Shown piece by piece: positions 1 to 13,860 of a DNA stretch of 64,000 bases (within the stretch, counting starts at the first letter, position 1; every line of letters starts with the position of its first letter). The notes beneath the pieces are model-generated. The model saw only the letters and a program-made list of their open reading frames with translations. It had not been told where the DNA came from and did no database searches. The DNA comes from Sapria himalayana. Taxonomy: Eukaryota > Streptophyta > Magnoliopsida > Malpighiales > Rafflesiaceae. The position numbers and the translations under genes are program-made. The stretch spans positions 180,208-244,207 of the forward strand of contig JAREIK010002033.1 of assembly GCA_029783825.1 (NCBI GenBank), written 5' to 3'.

Positions 1-925
1 ATTTATTTTTTAAAATATCTTTAGAAATTTTAATAAATATAGAATTAATTATTTAATGTTATTGTAGTCTTTATTAATAGTTATTGTAGTCTTTATTAAT
101 AGTTATTATAGTCTTTATTAATAGTTATTATAGTGTTTATTATTAATAAATTATATATATATATATATTTAAATTATTTATTTATAATAACATATTTTTA
201 TAATTATACGAGGAGAATATGTCTTACAAGGATCACTGATCTATAGACAATGACAAACATACCTTTAATATACAAAATTAAATAAAATATTAAAAAAAAT
301 TAAATCATTAAAGATTAGCGATGAAAATTATCCCTAGCCCAAATAGTTAGGGAAAAATCCTTAACTAAATGGATATATTTTGTGAAAATTAAAATTTAAA
401 GAATAATTGCTTGTAATAAAATATAAAAAAGTAAAAAAAATTCAAATAATTAGTTAGCGATTGATTTTGTCTTGATCTAATTGGCTAGGAAAAATCAATC
501 ACTAAATTCATCACTAAATTCCCTGCTTTTATTTACGTGGAATTTATGAACATATTAGTGATGATTTATGTCCGGATCAAATTAGCTAGAGAAAATATGT
601 CGCTAAATCCGTCGCTAAATTCTTGGCTTTGTTGAGTGGAATTTACGTACATATTAGCAATGAATTTTGTATGGATCTAATTAGCTAGAGAATATCCGTC
701 GCTAAATCCATCGTTAAATTTATCACTTTTCATTGTACATAAATTTACGAAAAAAATAGCAATGAAAAGTTTCAATCGACCAATTCCATTGCTAATCCAT
801 CACAAATTATTATTTCAATATAAAATCAAAAATCTCTTGTTATTTCCAACCTAATCCCTCACAATTTAGCTAGGGATTGATCCCTAGCTAAATTTTCCTA
901 GCTAAATTGATATTTTCTTGTAGTG
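1..925 (-). mobile_element. CACTA element X, left terminus (inverted, partial)
   Basis: This is the left end of a CACTA transposon lying on the minus strand; its body continues off the window to the left. Seen directly: the block ends at 925 in ...TTTTCTTGTAGTG, the complement of CACTACAAGAAAA. Positions 300-905 are packed with degenerate repeats built on tagctagg and its complement, and on gcgacgga-type motifs. Read on the minus strand it matches the left ends at 33300 and 25985, including the landmark near 200-250 that recurs inverted at about 26470-26530, and a ttaaataattaattctat stretch that recurs near 32060. The 3 bases after the terminus are TTT; the partner duplication is off window. 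No coding sequence is visible. Confidence 0.8.
58..146. repeat. 22-bp tandem repeat in element X
   Basis: About four tandem copies of a 22-bp unit (gttattgtagtctttattaa plus ta), the last ones degenerate, followed by a short AT run. It sits inside element X where the related element W carries a different AT-rich stretch, so it looks like a local expansion specific to X. Confidence 0.75.
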
Positions 926-2640
926 TTTGACATGAGTGATACTTTATTATAGCATTTATAAAATATTGAAACATTGAAATAATTATATTCCAAGTTTAGT
1001 ATTGGTATATAAGATTTATACAATCTACTAATCATACATGCATTCATTGGAATAGTAAAACAAGATGGTTGTTACATATATATCTTATTCTTAAGATTAT
1101 CATAGAGAAATGTGTTTCTCATGTCTAGTTGATATACATATTATTTGTAAGAAATTATAATAGATTGCAAAAATCTTATAATAACCATTTTGGAATTATA
1201 TTTTCATATTTGAGAATTCAAAAAATTGTGTCCATATGAATATATTTGAGAGAATCTAAAGTTAATTAACTGTATGAATGATATAAGTGATATTTATTTT
1301 GGTTACATGAAGCTATTTAATAAAATTTCTTATGATTCTCCTATTTCTTGAAGAATCAATTATGATATCTTTGTCTAATATATTTAGAGAGTGATTATCA
1401 AATCTTTTAATCTTTTGGAAGACTCATACCTATTGTTTTGTATGACTATTATGATGATATCATGGTATGTATTTATATATTGTATCTCATGATGAAAATT
1501 GTTGCACTGTTTTTTTTTGTTTTTTTTAAATGTTGAAATGTTGTTTTCTTAATAATGTTAAATGTATAATAGCAATTATGATGAAGATTACATAAAAACA
1601 TAAATAATATTAAATTTGTGAGTAGTTTTTTAAAATAAAAATTGTCTACATAAAAAATAATTATTTTAATTTTGGCGAACAAAAATCTCTTTTCTGAAAG
1701 AATAAAATGATGTTGCAAAAACCTTCTTGAAATTGATTCAATATCACTGGAAAAAACACTTATTGACACTTTTAGAATGTGTGCCCCACCCGAACACTTT
1801 GCACAACTCTTACATTGCCTTTATTGATACTCTGACATCATGTAAGCTTGATGTCAAAACTTATAGGAACCCAATAGGGCTTTGCGTGCATTGGGGAGAA
1901 AGAAAGAAAACGAAGAGAATGGAAAGAAAAATAAAACAAAAAAAAAGATAATATTATTGTAGTAAGGAACTCATTTTACTTGAATTTGATTTCTCATACT
2001 TCATTCACCATTAGTGTTGCATTATACAGACTTGTTTTTCTATTCTCTCATTACTCATATAGCTTGTATATGTTGCTTGCTACTTTGAATGTAAGATACA
2101 TAATTTGAATTAATATGTCTGTTGTTATTTTTTAATTTTTTTGTGGCTCATTTGTTCTTGTTCACCCTTTATTAATAGGTGGTTAACTGTTAATATATCA
2201 TTATCAAATTATTGATACCCATTCTATACGTGCCATGCCCCCTCTTCTCATTCAAAGTGATGCTACATTTCCTACTGGTAAGCCAAATATTTGTGATTTT
2301 ATTTAACTAGTAAAAGCATATTTTTATAAAGTAGCAGTTAGTGGTGAGGATGACGCCGTCTTTTTTCAATGTCACATCTTAAAAGGAATAATAATTGTAA
2401 TATGTTGATTTATTTTTATCCCATTGCAAATGTGATGTGTAAAAAATTATAGAATGTTCATAAAATAAATAATTATTTTTTAAAAAATTAATTTTGTTCC
2501 CATTAATTGTAATTTACTAAAGATTTATTTTTTATTAATTAGTCTCACTTCCATGGACATTATATAACCATGGAATATTGAACCATTGTGGGAGACAAAA
2601 AGGCTGAAATAATTTGATTAATTGCTTTTGATCCTTTTGA
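926..2640. other. AT-rich interior of Y, no gene recognised
   Basis: AT-rich sequence with no recognisable protein domain. Short open frames, such as one at 1727-1951 on the plus strand, have no family hallmark or codon signature. It presumably belongs to element Y or to DNA between X and Y. Confidence 0.4.
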
Positions 2641-2649
2641 AATAATGAT

Positions 2650-2960
2650 TGTCTGCCACATCATTTCATAACTACCTAGATGGTTCATGCGCCATGGCAC
2701 ACTATGCGCCAATGCCAGCGATGATGTGTGATGCTCATGTGCTGGCATGTGGCTTAGTGTTAGTGGGTGCATGGTACAGTGGGTAGCGATGCCATGAGAT
2801 GTGGTGCCGTGGATACGCAGCCATGGTGCATAACTATTTTGAAGTGCACAGTGTGTGTGTGTATGGTGCAGTGAACATGGATGTGTGGTTGATGTACTGG
2901 ACGTGCACCATGTGTATGTTTGATACAGCCATGGTGTAGTGCGTGCAACATGTGGGTTGT
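2650..2960. repeat. GTG/ATG/CATGG-rich low-complexity block
   Basis: About 300 bp markedly richer in G and C than its surroundings, built from short scrambled motifs such as gccatggtgca, gtgcatgg and atgtgtg, with a (gt) run near 2860. It gives a minus-strand open frame rich in His, Thr and Met, which is an artefact of composition. It may be a decayed minisatellite inside element Y, analogous in kind but not in sequence to the RGY cores of A and W. Confidence 0.5.
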
Positions 2961-3175
2961 GTTCATTGGGTTCATTTTTTATATGTATCAAAGAGAGTAA
3001 TTTTCCAGGTAGAATCAAGCTAGTAAAAACTATATAGTTGTTATGAAAATGACCTCTACTTTGGTGGTTCCATCACTATTATAGTACTATAATAAATGAT
3101 TAAAGTTAAGCGTGCAATGAAAAATATTATATTTAATTTATTTTTATCTATCATAGTTTTTTTATTTTCTATTTT

Positions 3176-3416
3176 ATTACATGAACTCGTTGATCAACGA
3201 ATGACAGCTGCTTCTCAAATAGTTGATGGTTTTATGGATCTTTAGATACCTTTTTTGAAGGAAGAAATATAGGAAATAAAAGAAGTGAATGATGAGATGA
3301 AATAAATAAAAAAAGCAACGCAAAAGTAGATGACCTATAAGGAATCACATATAGAATTTTTGATGAGACAGATAGCACATTGAGTTCTAGTAGAGTACAG
3401 ACGTAAGAGAGCCTAG
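3176..3416 (+). pseudogene. Coiled-coil second gene of CACTA element Y, remnant
   Basis: Remnant of the 3' end of the second CACTA gene, the TNPA-like partner of TNP2. It aligns by eye with 43890-44213 and 60640-61072: a start resembling gttcgtcaacaagttgagggt, a run of Glu/Ile/Lys/Met codons (gaagaaata...gaaataaaagaa), then a glutamine/methionine segment and the terminal tag stop. Several stops interrupt it (3243-3245, 3305-3307). In En/Spm the equivalent protein binds subterminal repeats; function here is by analogy only. The Glu/Lys run suggests an ancestral coiled coil. Confidence 0.6.
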
Positions 3417-3639
3417 CACAAATGTACCAGCTAATGATGAATATGATGATTTAGTTTTAAAAGATTATATACCTATGTATTGTTTTTGTTTTAACCATGT
3501 AACTTTTGTATCATAATTATTTCTAAATTATTTTTGGTTTTTGTTAATTATAAAAAATGGTTTATAGTTTATGTTTTTATTAAATACAAAATAAAATTTT
3601 AAAAAATGTAATCACTTTTTTTGTAAAAAAATAAAATTA

Positions 3640-3967
3640 TAATTATAAGATTGGAATGAAAATAGCAAGGGATTTTTACCTCGCTAATTTAGCTATGAAA
3701 TTTTTAGTATATATTGAATCGAAAAATATTAATTACTACTCTTAATTACGATCAAAATTAGCAAGGGAAAAATATAATTAGCAAGGTAATTTTTGTCGTT
3801 GAAAGATTTGCTAGAAACTTTTTTTTTCTCATTAATATTTTGTGACGAGAACTTTTAATTTGAAAATTATTTCTATCGATAATCTGTCGTGATTCTATTT
3901 TAGAGATGGAATAAGCCCTAATAGTTAGGGAAACTTTTCCTAGCTACATGGGATTTTTTTTGTAGTG
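3640..3967. repeat. Right subterminal repeats and TIR of element Y
   Basis: Degenerate direct and inverted copies of agcaaggga, ctcgctaattt and ttagctatg-type motifs end in the 13-bp terminal TTTTTTTGTAGTG. The layout matches the right end of A (47941-48392). In CACTA elements such repeats are transposase binding sites. Confidence 0.7.
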
Positions 3968-4374
3968 AGATTAATAGATAGATTAATATATAAATTGATA
4001 GATAGATTGATAGATATATTTGATAGAAATATAGATAGCCACCATGATAAAAAGATATATAGATAAAGATATAGATAGATAAATAGATAGATAGATCGAC
4101 AGAGAGATAGATAATTAGATAGATAAACAATTGATAAAGAGATAGTTAGATAGATAGAAATATAGAAAGATAGATATATTGAATGACAAATTAATAGAGA
4201 GATAGTTATAAAGATAGATAGATAGGCAAATAGATATAAAGATAGATAGTATGAATTGAAAGAAAGAAAGAAAGATAGATAGATTAATAGATAGTTAGAT
4301 TAATAGATAGTTAGATAAATAGATAAATAGACAAATAGATAGACCGCTAAATAGATAAAAAGTTAGACAAATAC

Positions 4375-4378
<4 letters not shown>

Positions 4379-4424
<46 letters not shown>
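4379..4424. repeat. (AT)n microsatellite
   Basis: About 46 bp of uninterrupted AT dinucleotide inside the GATA array. Confidence 0.95.
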
Positions 4425-4428
<4 letters not shown>

Positions 4429-4561
4429 CAATAGATAGACAGGTAGATTGATATACAAAATTATAGATAGATTTACACACATATTGATAGACAAATTAAT
4501 ATATAGATTGATTATAGATTGATAGATAGATTGATACACAGATAGATAGTTAGATTGATTA

Positions 4562-4592
<31 letters not shown>

Positions 4593-7500
4593 GATAGTCA
4601 AATAGATAGATAGACAAACAGATCGATGATTGGATACATAGATAGATAGATAAATAAATAGACATGCAGATAGACATATAGATAGACAGACATACAGATA
4701 GATAAAAAGATAGATAAATTGAAAGAAATATAGACAAAAAGATAAATAGACAGATAGACAGATAGATAGATAGATAGATAGACAGATAGATAGATAAACA
4801 GATAGATAGACAAGTAGATAGAAAAATATATTGATAGATAGAAAAATAGATAGAAAGATAAATAGACAGGTAGATAGATAGATAGATAGATAGATAGTTT
4901 GTTATATTGACAAATAAATAGATAGAAAAATAGTTAGACAGATAGATAGACAAATATATAGATAAATTGATTGAAAGATATATATAGATAGATAGATAAA
5001 CATATATAAAGATAGAACAAGAGGAAAATTGATAGAAAAATAGATATCTAAAATAAAAGATAGTCAGATAGTTAGTTAGGAAGAGAGATAGATAAATAGA
5101 TAGATAGATATACAGATAGATAGACATTTAGATAGACAGATACATAGATTAATAGATAGATAGACAAATAAATTGACAGAAAGATTCACAGAAAAATAGA
5201 TAGATGGATAGATTAATTGATAGATAGACAAATAGATCGACAGACGGATAGACAAATAGATAAATAGACAAATAGAAAGACATATAGATGATAGACAGAC
5301 ATATATATAGACATATAGTTAGATAGATAAATACATAGAGAGAGAGATAGATAAACAAATAAATAGAGAGATAGACATATAGACAAATAGATTGACACAC
5401 ATATAAACATACAAATATATAGATGAGAGACAAATAGATATACAAATATATAGAAAGATAGATAGACATATAGATAGACAAAAAATAGACGGACAGATAA
5501 AAATATATAGATATACAAACAGATAGACAGATAGATCGATAGATAGACAGATAGAAAGACAAATAGATAGATAAATATATAGATAAATAGATTGATTGAT
5601 TGAAAAATAGATTGTTAGACAAATTGACAAGTAGATTGATAGATAAAATGATAGACATATTGATAGATTGATTTAGAGATAGACCGATAAAGAGATTGAT
5701 AGAAGATTGATAGATATATTAATAGAAAGATAGATAACTAGATAGATAGATAGATAAATAGACAAATAAATAAAATAGAAAGATTGAGAAATAGATAAAA
5801 AGATATTAAGATTGATTAGTAGAGTGATTAAAAGATAATTGATAGACATATTGATAAACAGATAGATGCAAAAATTGGTAGAAAGATAGATAGACAGATA
5901 GATACATAGATATTTATATAGAATGAAAGATAGATAGATAGTTAGAGAGATAGATAGATACATATATAAATAGATCGATAAGCACATAGATCGATAGAGA
6001 TTGAAAGATAGAAAGATGGATTGATAGAAAGATAAATAGATGGATAGAAAGATAGACAGATAGATTGATAGATAGACTGATAGATAGAAAGATCGATAGA
6101 CTAATAGATAGACAAATAAATAGATAGATAGATATTTATATTGTAAGATTGATAGATAGATTAATAAACATATTTATAATTAGATAGATAGTTAGATTGA
6201 TATATAGATTGATTAAAAGATTGATAGTCGAATTTAAAATTAGTTTGATAGATAGAAAGATAGATAGATTGACAGATAGATACACATAAAGATAAATATA
6301 TAGATGGAAAATTAGTTAGATAAATAGATAGATAGATAAACAAATAGATAGATAGGTAGATAGAGAGATAAATAGATAGGTAGATAGATATATACATAGA
6401 TAGATAGATAGACATATAGATAGATAGATAGAAGGATAGACAGATAGATGGATAGACAAAATGATAGATAGATAGATAGAAAGATAGATATATGACATAT
6501 AGATAAATAGATAGATAAACAGAAAGATTGACATTTAGAAAGGCAAAGAGATAGTATATTGATTGATTGATAATTAGATAGATGGACATATTAAAAAAGA
6601 TAGATAGATATATATATATATATATACACATATCAATAGATAGATATATAGACATATAGATAGAAAGATAGACAGAAGATAGATAGTTAGTTTGTTAGAT
6701 AGACAGATAGATATAGAGATAGATAGTCAGGTTATAGAGAAATGATAGATAGAAATATAAATAGACATATATTGATATATAGTTAGATAGACACAAAGAA
6801 AGATATATAGATAGACAAATAGATAGAAATATAAATAAACAAATATAAAGACAGATAAATACATAGATAGATAGACAAATAAATAGACAAATAGATAGTT
6901 TAATAGACCACTAGGTAGATAGATATATAGATAGATTGATAAATCGAATGATATACATATATATAGAATAACATAAATATAGATATATAGATAGATATAT
7001 AGATAGATAGATAGGTAAATAGATAGATATACAAATAGATAGAAAGTAAGATAGATAGATAGATATATAAATAAAAAATAGATATACATATACATAGATA
7101 GATAGATAGACAGATAGATAGACAAATAGATAGACACATAGATAAATTGATTGATTGATCGATATACTTTTATAGATAGAAAGATAGATAGATAGACATA
7201 TAAATAAATAGATACATAGATAGGTAGATAGACAAATAGATTGACTGAAAAATATATAGATATAGAGATATATAAATAGATAGATAGATAGATAGAAAGA
7301 TATATAGATAGTAAAAGAGATAGACAGATAGATACAAAGATAGATAGTTAAATAGCTAGACAGTTAGATAGGAAAATAGATTGATAAATAGATATATAGA
7401 CAAATATACACACATATAAACAAATAGATAGTTAGTATGTCGGTCATTTAGGCAGATAGTTAACCAGGAAGTCAAATAGATAGACAAATAGATATACATA

Positions 7501-8399
7501 TAGATAAACAAATAGATTGACAGATAGATCGAAAGATAGATAGATAGATATTTAGATTGATTAATGATAGATACTAATATGGACAAAATGATAAATATAT
7601 ATTTAGATAGATAGATAACATAGAGAGAGATAGATATTTAGACAGACAGACAAATGGATAAATAGATATAGATATAAACATATATAGTTATAACATAGAT
7701 ATATTGACAGCTAGATATACAAATAGATAGATATATAGATAGATAGACAGATAGATATATAGATAGATAGATAAATATATAGATAGATAGATAATTAGAA
7801 GACAAACAGATAGAGAGACAGACATATAAATAGGTAGATAGATTGATTGATTGATGATTGGAAATAGATAGATGGATATATGGACATATAGATAGATGGA
7901 TAGATAGACAGATAGATAGATAGATAGCTATGCAAATATATAGACCCATTAATAGATAGGTATATAGACAAATAGATAGAAAGATAGTTAGACAAATAGA
8001 TAGACAGATAAATAGACATATTGATATATATATATATATATATATATATAAACATATAGGAAGTCATATAAATAGATTGATAGATAGAGAGAGAGATAGA
8101 TAGATAGATTATTAGATTGATACATAGATAGATAAATAGATAGATAGATAGACAGATCAATAGACAGATAGATTGATAGATAGATAGATAGATACATAGG
8201 TAGATAGAAAGAGAGAGATATATATATATAGACAGATAGACATATATACAGATAAATAGATAGATAGATAGTTAGATATATAAATATATAAAAAGATAGT
8301 TAGAATGATAGTTAGAAAGATATATTAAATGATAAATAGACACATAGATTAATTGATACCTAGATATATAGATAGACAAATAGATAGATAGATAAACAA

Positions 8400-8530
8400 A
8401 CAGATCGACAGACACATAGAAAGGCAGAGAGTCAGATATTTAAATAAATTGAAAGACAAATAGAATGCCTAATAATTAACACACATAATAAATGATACAT
8501 AGACAGACAGATATATACACAGACAGATAG
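8400..8530 (+). repeat. Intra-array segmental repeat, copy 1 (1.36-kb spacing)
   Basis: A recognisable non-tetramer string starting at 8431 (gtcagatatttaaataaatt, then gaaagacaaatagaatg) recurs at 9790 with a few changes, a spacing of 1359 bp. This shows that long segments, not just tetramers, were duplicated. Confidence 0.65.
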
Positions 8531-8562
8531 ATATATAGATAGACAGACTATTAAATTGATCG

Positions 8563-8566
<4 letters not shown>

Positions 8567-8603
<37 letters not shown>
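8567..8603. repeat. (AT)n microsatellite
   Basis: About 37 bp of AT dinucleotide inside the GATA array. Confidence 0.93.
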
Positions 8604-8605
<2 letters not shown>

Positions 8606-9739
8606 ACAATTAGATAAACATATAGAAAGATAGATAGATATATAGATAGATAGATAGATAGACAGATATCAAAATAGATATATGGATACATATATAGACG
8701 CATACATAGATAGATAAATAGATAGTTAGATAGACAGATATAGAGATATGTATATTGATAGACAGATAGATTCATAGATAGAAGTATAGATAGATAGATA
8801 AAAAATATATCGACAAAAAAGATCGACAAATATATATATATATAAATAGATATAAAAATAGATAGTTAAATAGAAAGATAAAGATATATAGAGATAGATA
8901 GAATCTATATAGACAAATTGATAGACAAATATATAGCCCGATACATAAATAGATATATAGATAGAAAAATAGTTATACAAAAAGATGACATATAGATAGA
9001 AAATAGATATATAAAAAGATATAATAAATAAAATTGATAGATAAAGAGATAAATAGACAAATTGATACACATATATATATACAGATAGATAGATAGATAG
9101 TCAAAGAAATAGACAAATAGATTGACATATATATTTATAGATACAAAGAGAAATAGATAAACAAATAGATAGATAGATATATAGACAGACAGATTTATTG
9201 ATTGATAGATATATAGATTGATAGATAGATATATAAATAAAAAAATAGATAGATGGATATATAGACATATAGTTATACTGATAGATAGATATATATAAAG
9301 ATAGATAAATTGCTCTACAAATATATAAATACATTGATAGATAAATATATTGACAGATAGATATATATATATATATAGTTAGATAGATAGATAGACAGAC
9401 ATACAAATAGATAGATAAATTAACATATAGAAAGACAGATAAATAAATTGATAGATAGAAGGATAGATCGATAATTAGATAGATAGAAAGATAGATAAAT
9501 TGACATAAAGAAAAACAAATTGATAGACAAATTTTTAGATAGATATGTAGATAGATGAATACATAGATAAATAAATAGATTAATAGATAGATATATTGAT
9601 GATATTTTGACAGATACATAGACAAATAGATAGACACATATATAGAAAGATATATAGATATATAAATAGATAGATAGATAGTTAGGTATAATTGACAGAT
9701 AGATAAATTGATAAATAGATAGATAAATAGTTAGACAGA

Positions 9740-9900
9740 TAGACACACATATAGGGAAATAGGTAGACAGACATATAGAAAGACAGATAGTCAGATATAT
9801 AAATAAATTGAAAGTCAAGTAGAATGACAAATATATTAACATATAAATAGACACACGGATAGATAGACAAATATACAGACAGATAGATAGATATATAGAT
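9740..9900 (+). repeat. Intra-array segmental repeat, copy 2 (1.36-kb spacing)
   Basis: Second copy of the 8431 landmark (gtcagatatataaataaatt at 9790, then gaaagtcaagtagaatg), with neighbouring tetramers also similar. Confidence 0.65.
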
Positions 9901-11509
9901 AGATAGATAGATTGATTGATTGTTATAAACATAGTTAGATAGATAAATAAATAAACATATAGATAGACAGATTGATAGATAGATATAACAATAGATAGAG
10001 AAATAGATAGATAGACAGAAAGAAAGGCAAATAGATCGACATATACATATCTTGACATATAGATAGATAGATAAATAGATACATAGATTGATAGACAGAC
10101 AGATAGATTGGTATATTGATATACAAATAGATAAATATATAGATAGAATATAAATAGATTGACTAGATAGATTGATTGATAGACAAATAGATATAAAAAT
10201 AGATAGTCAAATAGAAAGATAGACATATAGAGAGATAGATAGAAAGATATCTAGACAAATTGTTGGAGAAATAAATAGACAGATAGATAATTAGATAGAT
10301 TAATAGGCAGATAGTAGATAGAAAGATAGGCATCTAGATAAACAATTAGATAGACAGAGAGATATACAAATAGAATAATAGATAGATAAATAGATAAATA
10401 TATAGATAGATATATATATATATATAGATAGATACACATAAAGATAGGAAGATAGACAGACAGACAGACAGATAAATAGATAGATAGATAGTCAAAGTTA
10501 TAGACAAATAGATTGATAGATTGATTGATAGGAATATTTTAGATTAATAGAAAATTGATAGACATATAGATAAACATACGATGGACAGAAAAATAAATTG
10601 ATTGATAGAAGATTAATTGATATACATACAAATAGATAGAAAGAAAGATTGATTGATTGACAGATAGATAGTGAGATAAATAGACTGATAGAAAGATAGA
10701 TAGATAAATATATAGATAAATATACAGATAAATAGATAGATAGATTGTTAGATAGATAGATAGATAGATATACAAATAGATAGATAGATAGATAGATAAA
10801 AAATAGATAAATAGATAGATTTATAGAAAAAAAGAAAGATAGATAGATAGATAGATATACAAATAGGAAGATAGATAGAGAAATAGATAGACATATATAT
10901 AGATAGACATATATATAGATAGATAGATATATAGACAAATATATAGATATATAGATCAATAGATAAATTGATAGTTATATAGATAGAAAGATAGAAAGAT
11001 AGATAAACACATAGATAGTAAAAGATATAGATAGATAGATATACATATAGATAGATAGATAGACATATATTTAGAAAGATATATAGACTTATAGATAGAT
11101 AGATTGTTAGATAGATGATAGATAGATTGCTAGACATATAGATAGGTAGATAAATAGATACATAGATAAACATATAGAGAGACAAATATATAGACAAATT
11201 GATATGCATATAAATAAATAGACTAATAGATATATATATATATATAGTAAGATAGATAAACTAATATATAGATAAATAGATAGAAGGATAGATAGATAGA
11301 TAGATAGACAGACACATAGAAAGACATATAGTTAGACATATAGATAGATAAAGAGTTAGATAGATAGATATATAGATAGATAGAAAAATAGATAGACAGA
11401 TAGATAGACAGATAGATAGACAGATATATAGACAAATAGATATACTTTTAGATATAAAGATAGATATACTAGTAGATAGAAAAATAGATAGATAGATAGA
11501 AAAAAAAAT

Positions 11510-11511
<2 letters not shown>

Positions 11512-11569
<58 letters not shown>
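11512..11569. repeat. (AT)n microsatellite
   Basis: About 58 bp of AT dinucleotide; the opening landmark of higher-order copy 1. Confidence 0.95.
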
Positions 11570-11571
<2 letters not shown>

Positions 11572-11938
11572 ATTGATAGTTAGATTGACAGATAAATAGA
11601 TTGATATATAGATAGACAAATAGATAGATAGATAGATAGATATAAATATAGATTTAAAGATAAATTGATCGATTGATTTATAGAGACAGAAAGATAGACA
11701 AATGATAGATAGATAGATATATAATTAGAAAGATAGATAGATTGACAAATAGATATACATATCATCTAGATAGATAGATATATAGATAGATAAATAGATA
11801 TACAAATAAAAGATAGATATAAAAATAGATAGATAAACATGTAGATAGATATATAGATAGATAGATAGACAAATTTATTGATAAATTTATAACAAGATTC
11901 ATATATAGAGTGATTGAAAGATATATAGACATATAGAT

Positions 11939-11963
11939 TGATTGATAGATTAATTGATAGATT

Positions 11964-11994
<31 letters not shown>

Positions 11995-11998
11995 AGAT
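11939..11998 (+). repeat. 12-bp minisatellite gattgattgata
   Basis: Four to five near-perfect tandem copies of a 12-bp unit, a local secondary periodicity grown from the GATA/GATT tetramers. Confidence 0.8.
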
Positions 11999-12044
11999 AT
12001 GTAGATTGAAAAATAGATAAATTGATAGATAGACAGACATATAG

Positions 12045-12078
12045 ACACACGCGCACACACACACACACACACACACAC
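12045..12078. repeat. (CA)n microsatellite
   Basis: CA dinucleotide run with a gcgc interruption, inside higher-order copy 1; the counterpart in copy 2 is at 13816. Confidence 0.93.
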
Positions 12079-12148
12079 CCAAATAGATAAATAGATAGAT
12101 AGATAGATAGATAGATAGAAATATAGATAGTCAAAAAGATAGATAGAT

Positions 12149-12150
<2 letters not shown>

Positions 12151-12204
<54 letters not shown>
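12151..12204. repeat. (AT)n microsatellite
   Basis: About 54 bp of AT dinucleotide inside higher-order copy 1. Confidence 0.95.
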
Positions 12205-12208
<4 letters not shown>

Positions 12209-12680
12209 ATCTATATACATATTGATAGACAAATAGATAGACATATATAATGAGAGAACGAAAGATAGATAGATAGACAGACAAATTGATAGACAATTAG
12301 ATAGACAAATATACAAATAGATAGATAGACACAGATATAAAGAAACCGACACTAAGTCAATCAGTTATGTAGGCAATAAGTCTGGTAGGCAATGTATATA
12401 GATAAACTCTATACATATACATAGACAAATAGATAATGTTATATATTGAAAGATAGATAGACAAATAAAGAGACTGATAGATAGACAAACAAATAAATAA
12501 ATAAATAAATATATATATATATATATATATATAGACAGATAGATAGACAAAAAGATAGATAGATATTCAGACAGATAGATAGACAAAATGGTAGATAGAT
12601 ATTTAAACAAATAGATACACAAAAAGATAGATAAATATTTAAATAGAATGATATATAGATAGATTGATATATATAAAGAA

Positions 12681-12721
<41 letters not shown>

Positions 12722-13306
12722 AATAGAGAGTTATAAAGATAGTAAGTCAAATAATTATATAGATATATAGGCAAATATATGGATAGATAAATAGAAAGAT
12801 AGACAGATAGTTGACAAATAAATCGACAGACAAATAAACAGTTAGATAGATAGATTAATTAAAAGATAGATAGATAGAAATAAAGATAGATAGATAGATT
12901 CTAAACAAGTATACCGACAACTAGACAGACATATAGACATCCAGATAGATAGATAGATAGGTAGACAGATAGATAGATAGATAGATAGACAAATAGATAG
13001 ATATACAGATAGATAGGCAGAAAGACTGATAGATAGATAGATAGACAGACATACATAAAGATAAATATATAGATATTTTGATAGATAAAAAGACAGATAG
13101 ATAGAAAATTAAATAAACATATAGGTAGATAGACATATAGACATGCAAATATAATGAAAGATAGATAAATAGATCCATATACATATATACACATAGATAG
13201 ATAGACAGATAGATAGACAAATAGATATACTTCTAGATAGTAAGATAGATATACTAATAGATAGGCAATTAGATATAAATATAAATATAAATAAATAAAT
13301 AAATAA

Positions 13307-13315
<9 letters not shown>

Positions 13316-13376
<61 letters not shown>

Positions 13377-13379
13377 ATA
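13316..13379. repeat. (AT)n microsatellite with tatt interruptions
   Basis: AT run broken twice by tatatta, opening higher-order copy 2. Confidence 0.93.
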
Positions 13380-13575
13380 GTTAGATTGATAGATAGATAG
13401 ATACATATATAGATACATATATAGATAAAAATTTAGATAGATACATAGATAGATATAAATTTTGATTTAAAGATAGATTGGAAGATTGATTTATTGAGAG
13501 ACAAATAGATAGATATAGATAGAAAGATAAATAGAAAGACAGATCGATCAAAAAATAGATATACATATCATTTAG

Positions 13576-13616
<41 letters not shown>

Positions 13617-13815
13617 AATAGATATACACATACATAGATAGATATAAAAATAGATAGATATATAGATAGACAAATTTATAGATAGCTTTATAAAAAGATT
13701 CATAGATAGATAGATTGAAAGCTATATAGACAGATAGATAGATTGATTGATTGAATGATTGATTGATTGATAGGTAGATTGACAAATAGATAAAGTGATA
13801 GATAGACAGACAAAT

Positions 13816-13860
13816 ACACACACACACACACACACACACAAATACACACACACACACACA
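13816..13860. repeat. (CA)n microsatellite
   Basis: Two CA runs separated by aata, the counterpart of the CA run at 12045. Confidence 0.93.

Larger units (their letters stand above)
926..3967 (+). mobile_element. CACTA element Y, 3' remnant with right terminus
   Basis: The block ends at 3967 in TTTTTTTGTAGTG, and its last 30 bases closely match the right end of element A at 48392 (tagctacatggga versus tagctatatggga). It is therefore a genuine right terminus. The next bases are AGA, already part of the GATA array. Subterminal repeats (agcaaggga, ttagctagg types) occupy about 3640-3967, and a coiled-coil transposon gene remnant lies at about 3176-3416. No matching left terminus is visible. Element X may have inserted into Y at 925/926, with the rest of Y lying off window. 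Unlike A and W, Y has only about 220 bp of AT-rich sequence between the second gene and the subterminal repeats, with no RGY modules. Confidence 0.65.
11512..13315 (+). repeat. Higher-order repeat unit, copy 1 (~1.8 kb)
   Basis: First copy of a segment containing, in order: an AT run (11512-11569), gatttaaag (11651), a CA run (12045-12078), an AT run (12151-12204), cactaagtcaatcag (12350), gattctaaacaagtatacc (12897) and acatgcaaat (13141). The same landmarks recur in the same order in the next segment, offset by 1.79-1.84 kb. Confidence 0.85.

Noticed and set aside
1727..1951. 74-residue plus-strand frame
   Set aside because: No domain, AT-rich Lys tail, and no conservation with the other elements.
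2560..3018. 152-residue His/Thr/Met-rich minus-strand frame
   Set aside because: Low-complexity composition, no homology recognised, and it lies in a transposon remnant.
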